Source of the DNA: BJGO01 sp039810885
GTDB lineage: Bacteria > Bacteroidota > Bacteroidia > Chitinophagales > UBA10324
Assembly: GCA_039810885.1 (NCBI GenBank)
Contig: JBDHXV010000039.1
Span: 1 to 25,466, forward strand
DNA length: 25,466 bases
Direction: 5' to 3'
Of this stretch, positions 7,632-17,292 are shown in pieces; within the stretch, counting starts at the first letter, position 1, and each line of letters starts with the position of its first letter. A program made the translations under genes and the position numbers. Below the pieces are notes generated by a model. That model was given only the letters and a program-made list of their open reading frames with translations. It made no database searches and was not told the origin of the DNA.

Positions 7632-8096
7632 ATGGTGATTGCCCTTAGCAAAAAATTATTGAAGCTGAAAGTAGTTCGATATTTCTTTACTGCTATTACA
7701 GCAACATTGGTAGATGTTTTTGTTTATTTTATCGCTTATAATTTTCTTCTTCGAAAACAGGATTTACCCCTAGGCTTTATTACAATTACGGCGCCTACTG
7801 TTTCCTTAGGAATTTCTTTTTGCTTTGGATTGACAACCAATTTCACATTAACCAAGTTGTTCGTATTTAAAGAAAGTGACTTGCGCACACGCCATCAATT
7901 TGTAAGATATGTGCTTGTGGCGTTATTAATGTTATTGCTGAATTATATTTTAATGAGTGTATTAATACGCCAGTTTGAATGGTATCCTACAATTTCTAGA
8001 GCCGTTGCAGCAATTAGTATTGGGGTGCTTAGTTTTACGCTGCATAAGTTTTATTCTTTTCGTGTTAGCAATGATGAAAAGGTGAAAGAAGATTAA
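7632..8096 (+). CDS. GtrA-like family membrane protein
   Basis: 154 residues with four predicted membrane segments (about 13-33, 47-70, 90-112, 118-137) and a short basic N-terminus. The FGLTTNFTLTKLFVF stretch after the second segment matches the family pattern of an Asn-containing helix end followed by a basic residue and aromatic residues. GtrA proteins are thought to flip undecaprenyl-linked sugars or otherwise aid polysaccharide or teichoic-acid modification. No glycosyltransferase partner is adjacent, so the substrate is unknown. The gene is divergent from the protease gene; its stop codon overlaps that of miaE through the palindrome TTAA. Confidence 0.85.
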   Translation: MVIALSKKLLKLKVVRYFFTAITATLVDVFVYFIAYNFLLRKQDLPLGFITITAPTVSLGISFCFGLTTNFTLTKLFVFKESDLRTRHQFVRYVLVALLMLLLNYILMSVLIRQFEWYPTISRAVAAISIGVLSFTLHKFYSFRVSNDEKVKED

Positions 8097-8674
8097 TGCA
8101 TGCGATCACCTCGCAGAGCCAAGCTACGCATAATATCTGATTCAATTTTCAGCCATTCTTCCCAACGCTTTTTCACCTTATCATTATTTATATACAAACG
8201 GGCTAACTCCATAAACAGGGTGTAATGCCCCGCCTCCGATTCCATAAATACACGGTAAAATCTTCTCAGATGGTCGTCTTCCAGTCCCTCACTAAGCAAC
8301 CTAAACCGCTCACAACTTCTTGCTTCTATCAATGCACAAATCAATAACTTATCCAATAGCCGATCTTCTTGGCTGCCTCCTTTATATTGATGTTTAAGCA
8401 AGTTGTTTACATACTCGTCTTTTCGTTGCTTTCCTAATTTCAACTTTCTTTTCTTCAGTTCTTTCAGTACACTTCTGAAGTGACTCCATTCCTCGGTAAC
8501 AATAGGAGAAAGTTCCTCTACTAACTTTTCTAAATAAGGGTATGTTTGAATCAAAGAAATGCAGGATGATGCTGCTTTTTGCTCACAATATGCATGATCA
8601 GTAAGTATTTCTTCAATACTTTTTTCTGCAAGGTTTACCCAACGAGGATCGGTGGCTAATTTCAGGTGTAACAT
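8093..8674 (-). CDS. miaE: tRNA 2-methylthio-N6-isopentenyladenosine-37 hydroxylase
   Basis: 193-residue nonheme diiron monooxygenase that hydroxylates the isopentenyl side chain of ms2i6A37 in tRNAs reading U-starting codons, after MiaA and MiaB have acted. The ferritin-like four-helix ligand set is complete: Glu31 (in DHAYCEQKAA), Glu62 and His65 (EEWSH), Glu117 (IEARSCERF), Glu147 and His150 (SEAGHY). Length matches the family. The last 4 bases overlap the end of the convergent GtrA-like gene, with no terminator between. I found no perfect TAnnTTTG element upstream. Identification is strong from the ligand motifs. Confidence 0.93.
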   Translation of the reverse strand: MLHLKLATDPRWVNLAEKSIEEILTDHAYCEQKAASSCISLIQTYPYLEKLVEELSPIVTEEWSHFRSVLKELKKRKLKLGKQRKDEYVNNLLKHQYKGGSQEDRLLDKLLICALIEARSCERFRLLSEGLEDDHLRRFYRVFMESEAGHYTLFMELARLYINNDKVKKRWEEWLKIESDIMRSLALRGDRMH

Positions 8675-8780
8675 TATTTAGTAAAAATAGTAAGGAACAC
8701 AATGTCTAATATAGCAAACTTCTTATCAGATTATTTCGTAAGTATTAATTGAAATTTAATGACCAAAGCTTGGATTAACA

Positions 8781-8788
8781 TAGATTTG
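8781..8788 (+). promoter_or_regulatory. -7 promoter element of the giant surface-protein gene
   Basis: TAGATTTG matches TAnnTTTG and ends 19 bases before the ATG at 8808. TTTA at 8755-8758, 22 bases upstream, is a weak -33 candidate. Confidence 0.5.
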
Positions 8789-8807
8789 ACCCACACTTGA
8801 AACCCTT

Positions 8808-11800
8808 ATGCATTATTTCTATAGAAGTTTATTCATTTTTTTTTATCTAAATTGCTTGTCTTTTGCGAACCTTATTGCACAGCCTTGCGGCCCTACCACC
8901 ATTACGGCAGTCCCCTCATCCGGTGTTATATGCAACGGGCAATCCCTTACCTTAACTGCGAATAATAATAATGCTACTGGATTTACTTGGAATCCGGCAT
9001 CTTCGTTAAGTGCCTCAACGGGAACAACAGTTACAGCAAGCCCAACGGTGAGTACAACATACACGATTAATGCGGGTGGGTGTGGTCCTTCCAGTAATAC
9101 AACTTATGCCATTACGGTATTATCGACTCCAAGTGCAGGATTTAATTTCTCTCCCAACAGTACGCCGTGTTCGTCAACACCAATAAATTTTACGAACACA
9201 AGTACCGGAGGCACAGGGTTAACGTATAGCTGGAATTTTGATGATGCGCCATCGGGTGTACAAAATACATCAACACAACAAAACCCGTCACATTTATTTT
9301 CAGCCTTTGGTACGGGGAACTCCAATTACAACGTAACACTCACAATTACTTCAGCAAATGGTTGTACGGCAAGCACGAGTCATACTGTTAGTGTTCAAAA
9401 TTCTCCGAGTGCCGTATTAATAGATCCAAGTGGTAATGATTTTTCAAATTGTGATGGCTCCAATGGATTTACCGTAACGGTAAACAATGGCTCAACCACA
9501 CAGGCATCAAATACAAATTATGTCATCAATTGGGGAGATGCTTCACCAAATTATGTGGGAAGTACATTACCGGATGGTACATCGCACACATACTCTGGTT
9601 TCGGATATAACACGCTTACACTTACCGTAACCGGAAGTAATGGTTGTGTATCCACGCAGACATATAATGTTTATAACGGATCAAACCCATCAGTAGGTTT
9701 AGCAAATCCGGGCGGCACCGTTGGCTTGTGTGCACCTTCAACCTTAGTTATTCCCATAAACAATACTTCTGCAAACCCGCCGGGCACTACCTATACAATT
9801 TCATATAATGATGGCTCCCCGAATGAAGTATATATCCATCCGCCTCCCGCTAACATTACACACACGTTTACTACTTCTTCATGCGGTGTTACCTCATTAG
9901 GCGGTTTTACTAATTCGTTTCACGTGCGTATTGTAGCTTCTAATCCTTGTGGTACATCGGCTGCTACTATTGAACCCATACGCGTTGGGTTGCCGCCGAT
10001 TGTTAATTTCTCCGGACCTGCCGTATCATGTATTAATCAAACAGCCTCATTTAATAGCACTTCTACGGCTAACTTCGTGAATGCTGCAGGAAATTGCGTT
10101 ACAACAGCTAACCACTTTTGGAGTATTTCGCCTGTAACAGGCTGGACTGTGGCTTCAGGGAGTCAAGGAACTATTTCAACAAACACACCGGGGACTTCTA
10201 GTATCGGATTTAATTTTAATACCGCCGGCACCTATACTGTAAAGTTGATTGTGAAAAATCAATGCGGTGTTGATTCGATGACACAAAATATCTGTATTAC
10301 CATTCCTCCCACACCGAATTTTACCATTAACACACCAGGGTGCGCTCCGGCTGTTATTAATACAACCAATACTTCCGTTGCAACTGCTTGTTCTCCGTTA
10401 ACCTATTTATGGAACATTTCTCCAAGTACGGGTTGGACTTATGCATCAGGCACTTCAACTTCCACATCGCCTTCATTTAATTTCAATACAGCAGGTACTT
10501 ACACCATAACGCTTAATGTGACCAATGTATGTGGCACATTTCCGATTTCTCAAACCATTACTATAAAAACCCCACCAACCGCAACTATTGGCACACTTAG
10601 CAACAGTTGTGGCTCGGTTACGATAAGTCCAACCGCAACAATAGGAAACGGAGGAGGAACAATTAGTAATATCGCTTGGACCTTTGCAGGAGGGACACCG
10701 GCATCAAGCAATTCAGCTACTCCAGGGCCTGTTACCTTTAACACACCGGGGGCTCATGCCATTACCTTATCCGTTACAAATGAATGTGGTACCACGACTG
10801 TGAATGGTAGTGTAACTGTATATCCTGTACCAACAATAAGTACCATACCGAGTAACACAATTTGTAGTGGGCAAACACTTACTCTTACCTCATCACCTTT
10901 AGGAGGCACTCCGAACTATTCTTTTGTGTGGAGCCCTTCATCGGGACTTAGTAATCCCTATTCTCAAAGTCCGATAGCTACACCCAACACTACGCAGACA
11001 TATACTGTCAACCTTACAGATTTGAATGGTTGTACTGCAACTACCTCTGTTATTATCACGGTGAACCCTTCGCCTTCTCTTGTAATAAATGGAAATCAAA
11101 ATATTTGTATCGGTCAAAGCACAACGTTAACGGCAAGCGGAGGCACAACCTATACTTGGAGCCCATCTGCCTCCTTGAACACATCAACCGGAGCGACGGT
11201 AACTGCGTCGCCTACTGTTACTTCTACTTATACCGTAACAGCAAACAGTGGAGCCGGATGCCCTGCTACAGGTACTTATATTGTTACGGTTAACCCATTA
11301 CCTATTGTGAATGCAGGACCCGATGTTGTAGTCTGTAATCAGCCTATACCTTATACTTTGACCGGATACACGCCTGTAGGAGGAACGTGGAGTGGTTCAT
11401 CAAATGTCACGCCGTCAGGTGTTTTTACGCCATCAGCTACAGGCACTTTTAATTTAACTTATACTTACACAAACCCAAGCACAGGATGTACAAATGCAGA
11501 TGCAATCATCGTTACCGTTATCAACCCGACTGCCGCAAATGCAGGGACAGGTTTTAGTATTTGCAACAATGCTGCACCAGTGAATTTAACTGCTTTAAAT
11601 CCAACTCCTACAGGCGGAAGTTGGAGCGGAAGCGGAATAAGCGGTACTACCTTTAACCCGGCCTCCTTAACAGCAGGTAATTACACACTGACCTATTCTG
11701 TGGGTAGTGGAACTTGCTTATCTGTAGATACCATTATTGTGCACGTGCTTCCTGTGCCAACAGTAACTGCAGCAAGTATCAATATTTGTGCAGGTAATAG

Positions 11801-14800
11801 CGGTACACTAACTGCAAATGGAGCAAGCACTTATGCTTGGGCGCCATCTCTCGGCTTAAACCAAACAACCGGTAATACTGTAACAGCCAGTCCTATAATT
11901 ACAACGACATACACAGCAATAGGAACCAATAATTCCGGTTGTACAAGCTCCACGACCAGTGTTGTAACGGTTAATCCATTGCCTATCGTAAATGCAGGTC
12001 CCGATGTTGCAGTCTGCAATCAGCCTATTCCTTATACTTTGACCGGATATACACCCTTAGGGGGAACGTGGAGTGGTTCGTCAAATGTTACGCCGTCAGG
12101 CGTCTTTACGCCCTCAGCTACCGGCACTTTTAATTTGACTTACACTTATACTAATCCTAGTACAGGATGTACAAATGCCGATGCAATCATTGTTACCGTT
12201 ATCAACCCGACTGCCGCAAACGCAGGAACAGGTTTTAGTATTTGTAATCAAGCAACTCCGGTAAATTTAAACACTTTGACCCCGACACCGCTCGGTGGAA
12301 ACTGGTCGGGTAGTGGTGTTGCATCGAACACATTTACGACCTCATCCGTAACTCCGGGTAATTACATTTTGACCTATACCGTTGGCACCGGAACTTGTCA
12401 AACATCAGACACGATTCATGTTACTGTAAACCCTAACCCAACTCTGCAAGTTACACCTGCATCCTATTGTGTTGGTGGTTCAGGCATTATTACTGTAACC
12501 GGAGCAAATACGTATATGTGGTCGCCTGCTTCAGGCCTTAGCGCTACAACAGGTTCAAGTGTTACTTCTAACGTTCAAACGAATACGAATTTTACGATTA
12601 CGGCTACCAATATTTATAATTGCACTACAACGACTGTAACTCAGGTCGTTGTACATCCTTTACCTAATCTGAGTTTTAACCAAAATCCGGTCTCACTTTG
12701 TTTAAACTCTTCTACTAATATAACAGCAAGCGGAGCTTCGCAATACCTATGGTCACCTGCATCGGGGTTAAATACTACAACCGGAGCTACAGTTAATGTT
12801 TCTGCAACTGTTAATACGACTTATTCCGTTACGGGAACAACCGGCTTTGGTTGTACGGCAACGTCGCTGTTACCGGTATCTGTTAATCCGCCTACATCTG
12901 TAAGCGCAACAGATGGTGCTATATGCATTGGAGGATCAACCATATTGACTGCCATTAACGCAGTTACATACTCTTGGACACCTGCAAACGGGCTGTCATC
13001 GCAAACTGGTGCTACGGTTAATGCATCACCTACGATATCTACAACATATACTGTAGTAGGTTCTACAAGCAGTGGTTGTACCACGGCAGCAACAATTCCG
13101 ATTACGGTAAATCCTCTTCCTACAGTATCCATAGCACCGACATCCTTAGTACAATGCGCTGGCACACCGATTACTCTCACAGCTAACGGTGCTGTAACGT
13201 ACACATGGGTACCGAACACGGCTTTATCTTCCACAACCGGAAGCAATGTAACGGCAAATCCAAGCAGCCCCACAACTTATACGGTTACAGGTACTAACGC
13301 TTTTGGATGCACAGGCAGTGCAACATCCACAATAGCTATTTATCCTTTACCTTCAATTGATGCGGGAAATGATTTGACAGTCTGTAATACATCAATTGAT
13401 ATCATATTAAGTGGTTTTACTCCGCAAGGAGGAATATGGAGCGGTACTGGAATGATCAATGGCACAGGAGCAATATTTAGCCCTTCTCTTGCAGGGTTAG
13501 GTACACATACCGTTTATTATAGTATTATAAATGCCAATGGTTGTACCAATGTAGATTCAATTCATATCACGGTTACACCGGTAATCTATCCAAATGCAGG
13601 GTCGGGGGATACGGTGTGTTATTTTGATCCGATTTTTAATTTAACCGGTAACTCTCCTACCGGGGGGGTGTGGTTAGGGTTTGGCATTACAAATCAAACA
13701 ACGGGGCAGTTTAACCCCACATTAGCGGGACCCGGATTGCATCCCGTGATATACAATATTGGTCAGGGGCAATGCACTACAGGAGATACAACCTATGTCT
13801 TTGTCCGTTCTGCACCCAATCTTAGCTCTAGTCCTAACCCGGCAAATATTTGTATTGGCAGCAATACTGTATTAAATGTTAATGGTGCTCAAACTTATTC
13901 ATGGTCTCCGTCAAACACATTATCATCATCAACAGGTAGCACCGTCACAGCCTTTCCTACTGTGAATACAACATATACGATACTCGGTACAGATTCATAC
14001 GGGTGTAATAATACACTTAGCGTTCCGGTGATTGTACATCAATTACCCTCGGTTAATGCAGGAGCAAATCAAACACTGTGCGCCTTTGATCCACCTTCTT
14101 ACATTTTTAATTTTTCACCCTATGGAGGAGTTTGGTCCGGCACCGGGATTACAAATGGTTTTACCGGAGAGTTTAGTCCGCAAGTTTCGGGAACGGGCAC
14201 ATTCACTATTATCTACACTGTTACTGATATATATAACTGCACCAACCTGGACAGCATGACAATACATGTTTTAAGCCCTGTAGCTGCGAATGCAGGACTT
14301 GATCAAGCCGTGTGTGTCAATGCTCCGGCCTTTAATCTCAGCGGCTTTTCCCCGGCCGGAGGTACTTGGTCGGGTATGGGAATTACAAATCCTGCAACAG
14401 GAGCATTTAACCCGGCATTAGCTGGAGTAGGGGTGCACAAATTAATTTACAGCCCTCCAGCCTCACAGTGCATTTATAAAGATTCGATATTCATAACGGT
14501 AAACGATGTGCCTACGGTCAATGTCATTGCTTCTTCCAATGCGCTATGTGCAGGGCAAATGGCAAACCTTACTGCAGGTGGAGGTAATTCTTATATCTGG
14601 TCACCTTCAGCTTCTTTGAGTGCGAGTACAGGTGCTAATGTAATCGCAACACCGACAATTACAACAACCTATACGGTTACGACCATTGATGCTAATTCTT
14701 GCTCGTCATCTTCAACGATCGTCATAACAATGAATCCACTACCCAGTATAACTATTACCCCTTCTGCTGCAGCTATGTGTATAGGCCAAACTATTAACCT

Positions 14801-16469
14801 TACAGCAAGTGGAGCAGCATCATATACTTGGTCACCTTCTCTGAATCTGGATCAAACTACCGGTGCCGTAGTTACAACTTCCACAACCGCAACAACTACA
14901 TATACCGTTACCGGCACTGCGGCTTCGGGTTGTGTAAGCACACAACAGGTCGTTGTAACAGTTAATCCACTTCCACATGTAATCTTAACTCAACAAGACC
15001 CATGGATATGCTCTGGTTCTAACACGCAGCTTATGGCAAGTGGTGCAAGTACATATATTTGGTCACCATTTAGTAGTTTAAATAGCTCTCAAGGTAGCAC
15101 TGTAACTGCAAGCCCAACCATAAATACAACGTACACGGTAACCGGAACAGATGCGAACGGATGTCAGGATACAGAGACTATAAGTCTAATAGTACATCCA
15201 CCACCTATAACCTTTAACGTGCAACCTCAGATATGTCAATGGGAAACGGTGAATATCATAGCAAATGGTGCCTCAACCTATACTTGGACGCCTGCATTTG
15301 GTTTAAACACAACCATTGGTGCATCGGTTATGGCTACTCCCACAGTCAGCTCAACTTACACCGTTATCGGCACAGACGTATTTGGCTGTACAGCATCAAA
15401 CTCCGTGATTGTAACCGTGCATGTTCCGAGCATTACAGTTGCGCCACCGAGTGCAGAAATATGTTACGGACAATCACAAACTTTTATTGCATCGGGGGCC
15501 GTTCAGTATTTTTGGTCACCCTCACAAAATCTAAGTAATTCCAATTCAGCAACGGTGATTGCTTCGCCAACAACAAGCTTAACCTATACCTTAATTGGTA
15601 CCGATGTTTATGGCTGTGCAGACACCTTGAATATACCCATAACGGTCCATCCGCAGCCAGAAGCAGACTTTACTTATTCGCCGCCTGCAGGGTGCGATTC
15701 CTTATTGGTTACGTTTACTAACTTGAGTTCAGACGCCAATGTTTTCCTTTGGACTTTCAGTGATGGTACAATAAGCCATTTATTAAATCCAACACATTGG
15801 TTTAGCGGACCCGGTAACTATAGTGTTACATTATATGTAGAAGGTGAAGGCGGTTGCAACGATACTAAAATAATTACCGATGCCATAACGGTATGGCCTC
15901 AACCGATTGCAGATTTTGCCTGGGTTCAAAGTAATTATCCGGTACTAAACGGCGAAATTCATTTTGATAACAATTCGCTCAATTCTAATAAGTACAATTG
16001 GGACTTTGGTGATAGTACAAACAGCAGTGCCATTAATCCCATACATCAATATGCGCAGTATGGGACATACTTTGTTACGCTTATTGCTTCAAATGATTAT
16101 AATTGCATTGATACCATCGTGAAACCAATTCAGGTCAAATTTTTTAAGGGCCTTTATTTACCCAATGCGATGACCCCCGATTATGGTGACCCTGCCACAA
16201 GAATTTTTACACCTAAAGGGTTCAACATTAAGTCGTATAGGATTCAAATCTTTGATACTTGGGGTAATTTATTATGGGAAAGCACTAAACTAACCGATAA
16301 AGGAGAGCCGGCAGAAAGTTGGGATGGATACTATAAGGGTAAATTATTACAACAGGATGTCTATGTTTGGAAAGTGGAAGCTGTATTCCTTGACGATAGC
16401 GTGTGGGAAGGGCAACATTATCCAAGTGGCGAAGTGAAGCCTACAGGTACGGTCACCATTTTGCGTTAA
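8808..16469 (+). CDS. Giant PKD/Ig-like repeat surface protein with T9SS type B (CHU_C) C-terminal domain
   Basis: 2553 residues. A signal peptide (about 1-25, ending NLIAQP) is followed by one Ig-like unit (27-104), six PKD-like units (about 105-675), a long array of Ig-like repeats (about 675-2284), two PKD domains (2285-2446; the second contains WDFGDS) and a gliding-motility-type C-terminal domain (2448-2553, from YLPNAMTPD through a FDTWGN motif). The C-terminal domain marks a T9SS type B cargo, delivered to and usually kept at the cell surface. The array mixes two unit types. Type 1 (about 70-90 residues) carries NAG-x4-C and GG-x-WSG. Type 2 (about 75 residues) carries C-x-G, Y-x-WSP and TYTV-x-GT, with a late GC. 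I count 8 type 1 and 14 type 2 units. No enzymatic domain is visible; adhesion, motility or a stalk role is inferred. Divergent from miaE; its stop is 3 bases from that of the convergent SDR gene. Confidence 0.93.
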   Translation: MHYFYRSLFIFFYLNCLSFANLIAQPCGPTTITAVPSSGVICNGQSLTLTANNNNATGFTWNPASSLSASTGTTVTASPTVSTTYTINAGGCGPSSNTTYAITVLSTPSAGFNFSPNSTPCSSTPINFTNTSTGGTGLTYSWNFDDAPSGVQNTSTQQNPSHLFSAFGTGNSNYNVTLTITSANGCTASTSHTVSVQNSPSAVLIDPSGNDFSNCDGSNGFTVTVNNGSTTQASNTNYVINWGDASPNYVGSTLPDGTSHTYSGFGYNTLTLTVTGSNGCVSTQTYNVYNGSNPSVGLANPGGTVGLCAPSTLVIPINNTSANPPGTTYTISYNDGSPNEVYIHPPPANITHTFTTSSCGVTSLGGFTNSFHVRIVASNPCGTSAATIEPIRVGLPPIVNFSGPAVSCINQTASFNSTSTANFVNAAGNCVTTANHFWSISPVTGWTVASGSQGTISTNTPGTSSIGFNFNTAGTYTVKLIVKNQCGVDSMTQNICITIPPTPNFTINTPGCAPAVINTTNTSVATACSPLTYLWNISPSTGWTYASGTSTSTSPSFNFNTAGTYTITLNVTNVCGTFPISQTITIKTPPTATIGTLSNSCGSVTISPTATIGNGGGTISNIAWTFAGGTPASSNSATPGPVTFNTPGAHAITLSVTNECGTTTVNGSVTVYPVPTISTIPSNTICSGQTLTLTSSPLGGTPNYSFVWSPSSGLSNPYSQSPIATPNTTQTYTVNLTDLNGCTATTSVIITVNPSPSLVINGNQNICIGQSTTLTASGGTTYTWSPSASLNTSTGATVTASPTVTSTYTVTANSGAGCPATGTYIVTVNPLPIVNAGPDVVVCNQPIPYTLTGYTPVGGTWSGSSNVTPSGVFTPSATGTFNLTYTYTNPSTGCTNADAIIVTVINPTAANAGTGFSICNNAAPVNLTALNPTPTGGSWSGSGISGTTFNPASLTAGNYTLTYSVGSGTCLSVDTIIVHVLPVPTVTAASINICAGNSGTLTANGASTYAWAPSLGLNQTTGNTVTASPIITTTYTAIGTNNSGCTSSTTSVVTVNPLPIVNAGPDVAVCNQPIPYTLTGYTPLGGTWSGSSNVTPSGVFTPSATGTFNLTYTYTNPSTGCTNADAIIVTVINPTAANAGTGFSICNQATPVNLNTLTPTPLGGNWSGSGVASNTFTTSSVTPGNYILTYTVGTGTCQTSDTIHVTVNPNPTLQVTPASYCVGGSGIITVTGANTYMWSPASGLSATTGSSVTSNVQTNTNFTITATNIYNCTTTTVTQVVVHPLPNLSFNQNPVSLCLNSSTNITASGASQYLWSPASGLNTTTGATVNVSATVNTTYSVTGTTGFGCTATSLLPVSVNPPTSVSATDGAICIGGSTILTAINAVTYSWTPANGLSSQTGATVNASPTISTTYTVVGSTSSGCTTAATIPITVNPLPTVSIAPTSLVQCAGTPITLTANGAVTYTWVPNTALSSTTGSNVTANPSSPTTYTVTGTNAFGCTGSATSTIAIYPLPSIDAGNDLTVCNTSIDIILSGFTPQGGIWSGTGMINGTGAIFSPSLAGLGTHTVYYSIINANGCTNVDSIHITVTPVIYPNAGSGDTVCYFDPIFNLTGNSPTGGVWLGFGITNQTTGQFNPTLAGPGLHPVIYNIGQGQCTTGDTTYVFVRSAPNLSSSPNPANICIGSNTVLNVNGAQTYSWSPSNTLSSSTGSTVTAFPTVNTTYTILGTDSYGCNNTLSVPVIVHQLPSVNAGANQTLCAFDPPSYIFNFSPYGGVWSGTGITNGFTGEFSPQVSGTGTFTIIYTVTDIYNCTNLDSMTIHVLSPVAANAGLDQAVCVNAPAFNLSGFSPAGGTWSGMGITNPATGAFNPALAGVGVHKLIYSPPASQCIYKDSIFITVNDVPTVNVIASSNALCAGQMANLTAGGGNSYIWSPSASLSASTGANVIATPTITTTYTVTTIDANSCSSSSTIVITMNPLPSITITPSAAAMCIGQTINLTASGAASYTWSPSLNLDQTTGAVVTTSTTATTTYTVTGTAASGCVSTQQVVVTVNPLPHVILTQQDPWICSGSNTQLMASGASTYIWSPFSSLNSSQGSTVTASPTINTTYTVTGTDANGCQDTETISLIVHPPPITFNVQPQICQWETVNIIANGASTYTWTPAFGLNTTIGASVMATPTVSSTYTVIGTDVFGCTASNSVIVTVHVPSITVAPPSAEICYGQSQTFIASGAVQYFWSPSQNLSNSNSATVIASPTTSLTYTLIGTDVYGCADTLNIPITVHPQPEADFTYSPPAGCDSLLVTFTNLSSDANVFLWTFSDGTISHLLNPTHWFSGPGNYSVTLYVEGEGGCNDTKIITDAITVWPQPIADFAWVQSNYPVLNGEIHFDNNSLNSNKYNWDFGDSTNSSAINPIHQYAQYGTYFVTLIASNDYNCIDTIVKPIQVKFFKGLYLPNAMTPDYGDPATRIFTPKGFNIKSYRIQIFDTWGNLLWESTKLTDKGEPAESWDGYYKGKLLQQDVYVWKVEAVFLDDSVWEGQHYPSGEVKPTGTVTILR
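11283..11567 (+). repeat. Copy A of a 95-residue module in the giant protein
   Basis: Residues 826-920, from VTVNPLPIVNAGPDV to GFSICN. It recurs 681 bases later as copy B with 2 amino-acid changes (Val to Ala, Val to Leu) but 31 silent codon changes, by hand alignment. It spans one type 1 unit and the start of the next. Confidence 0.9.
11304..13352 (+). repeat. Higher-order repeat block A of the giant protein
   Basis: Residues 833-1515. Unit order: type 1, type 1, type 2, type 1, type 1, then four type 2 units. Each unit ends in a VNPLP-like linker. The order is repeated in block B immediately after. Confidence 0.75.
11964..12248 (+). repeat. Copy B of the 95-residue module in the giant protein
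   Basis: Residues 1053-1147, in frame and ungapped against copy A. Downstream of the shared SICN the two copies fall abruptly to roughly half identity. Confidence 0.9.
13353..15659 (+). repeat. Higher-order repeat block B of the giant protein
   Basis: Residues 1516-2284. Unit order: type 1, type 1, type 2, type 1, type 1, then five type 2 units: the same grammar as block A plus one extra type 2 unit. The sequences have diverged well beyond the internal copies of block A. Confidence 0.75.
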
Positions 16470-16472
16470 ATA

Positions 16473-17285
16473 TCAGAATGGAGAGCCCGACTCTTTATGC
16501 ATGTGATTATAGGTCATTTTATCCATAAAAGCCGGAAATAATTTATTTAAAAATACGGTCCATTTACCTTGCTGAGTAAGAATCAAGGTGCGCTTTCTTT
16601 TCTCAATGGCACGAACAATATGTATTGCAACTTCTTCAGAGCTCATCATCTCTTTTTCAGCACGTGGGCTTTCTCCTTGTGCTGAACCATCGCCTGCGAA
16701 GGCCGTTTTACGAATATTGGATGCGGTAAACCCCGGACAAGCAATAAGGACATGTAATTTATTTTTTATATTTTCAATTCGTAGTGCTTCCAAGAATCCT
16801 TGCATTGCAAATTTAGATGCACTGTAACCCGTTCGACCCGGTAAGCCCTTGTAACCTGCGATGGAAGAAACCCCGATGATACTGCCTTGTTGCTTTAAAA
16901 TATATGGCAATGCATATTTGGTACAATAAACCGTTCCCCAAAAGTTAATACGCATCACATCCTCAATTACTTTTAAGTCACAATCATTCAGAATGGCGCG
17001 CATGCTCACTCCCGCATTATTAATAAGTATGTCAATATTGTTGTAATAGTTTATGCTTTCTTGAATCAAACGTTCACATTGCATTCGGTCGCTAACGTCT
17101 GTTTGAATGCACAGCACCTTCGTCCTATACTTTGATTCAATTTCAACTTTAAGTTGTTGCAGCAGATTAAGATTTCGAGCTGCTAAGCTTAAGTGGACGC
17201 CATGCTTTGCACATTCCAAAGCCAATGCACGCCCAATACCTGACGAGGCTCCTGTAATAATGATCACTTTATTCTTTAGAGACAT
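16473..17285 (-). CDS. Short-chain dehydrogenase/reductase (SDR) family oxidoreductase
   Basis: 270-residue classical SDR using NAD(P)H. Rossmann motif TGASSGIG at 11-18, NNAG at 89-92, catalytic Ser141, Tyr154 and Lys158 (YSASK). After the core a segment of about 80 residues carries an Arg/Lys-rich stretch (EKRKRT) and a hydrophobic, aromatic tail, common in SDRs that act at membranes on lipid-like substrates. An Arg after the first strand (AARN, residue 37) hints at NADPH preference. It starts 7 bases after the SixA-like gene and is probably co-transcribed with it. Substrate unknown. Its stop is 3 bases from the end of the giant gene. Confidence 0.9.
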   Translation of the reverse strand: MSLKNKVIIITGASSGIGRALALECAKHGVHLSLAARNLNLLQQLKVEIESKYRTKVLCIQTDVSDRMQCERLIQESINYYNNIDILINNAGVSMRAILNDCDLKVIEDVMRINFWGTVYCTKYALPYILKQQGSIIGVSSIAGYKGLPGRTGYSASKFAMQGFLEALRIENIKNKLHVLIACPGFTASNIRKTAFAGDGSAQGESPRAEKEMMSSEEVAIHIVRAIEKRKRTLILTQQGKWTVFLNKLFPAFMDKMTYNHMHKESGSPF

Positions 17286-17292
17286 GGTCAGT

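Noticed and set aside
12821..13273. A 150-codon minus-strand open frame, and several other open frames in both strands within 8808-16469.
   Set aside because: They are by-products of the repetitive, Thr/Ser/Asn-rich coding sequence of the giant protein; the real frame is continuous with a signal peptide and T9SS domain.
10831..15655. Regular repetition at about 230-base spacing suggesting a CRISPR-like or satellite array.
   Set aside because: The period is a whole number of codons in one long frame and the repeats are degenerate at DNA level, so this is protein domain repetition.
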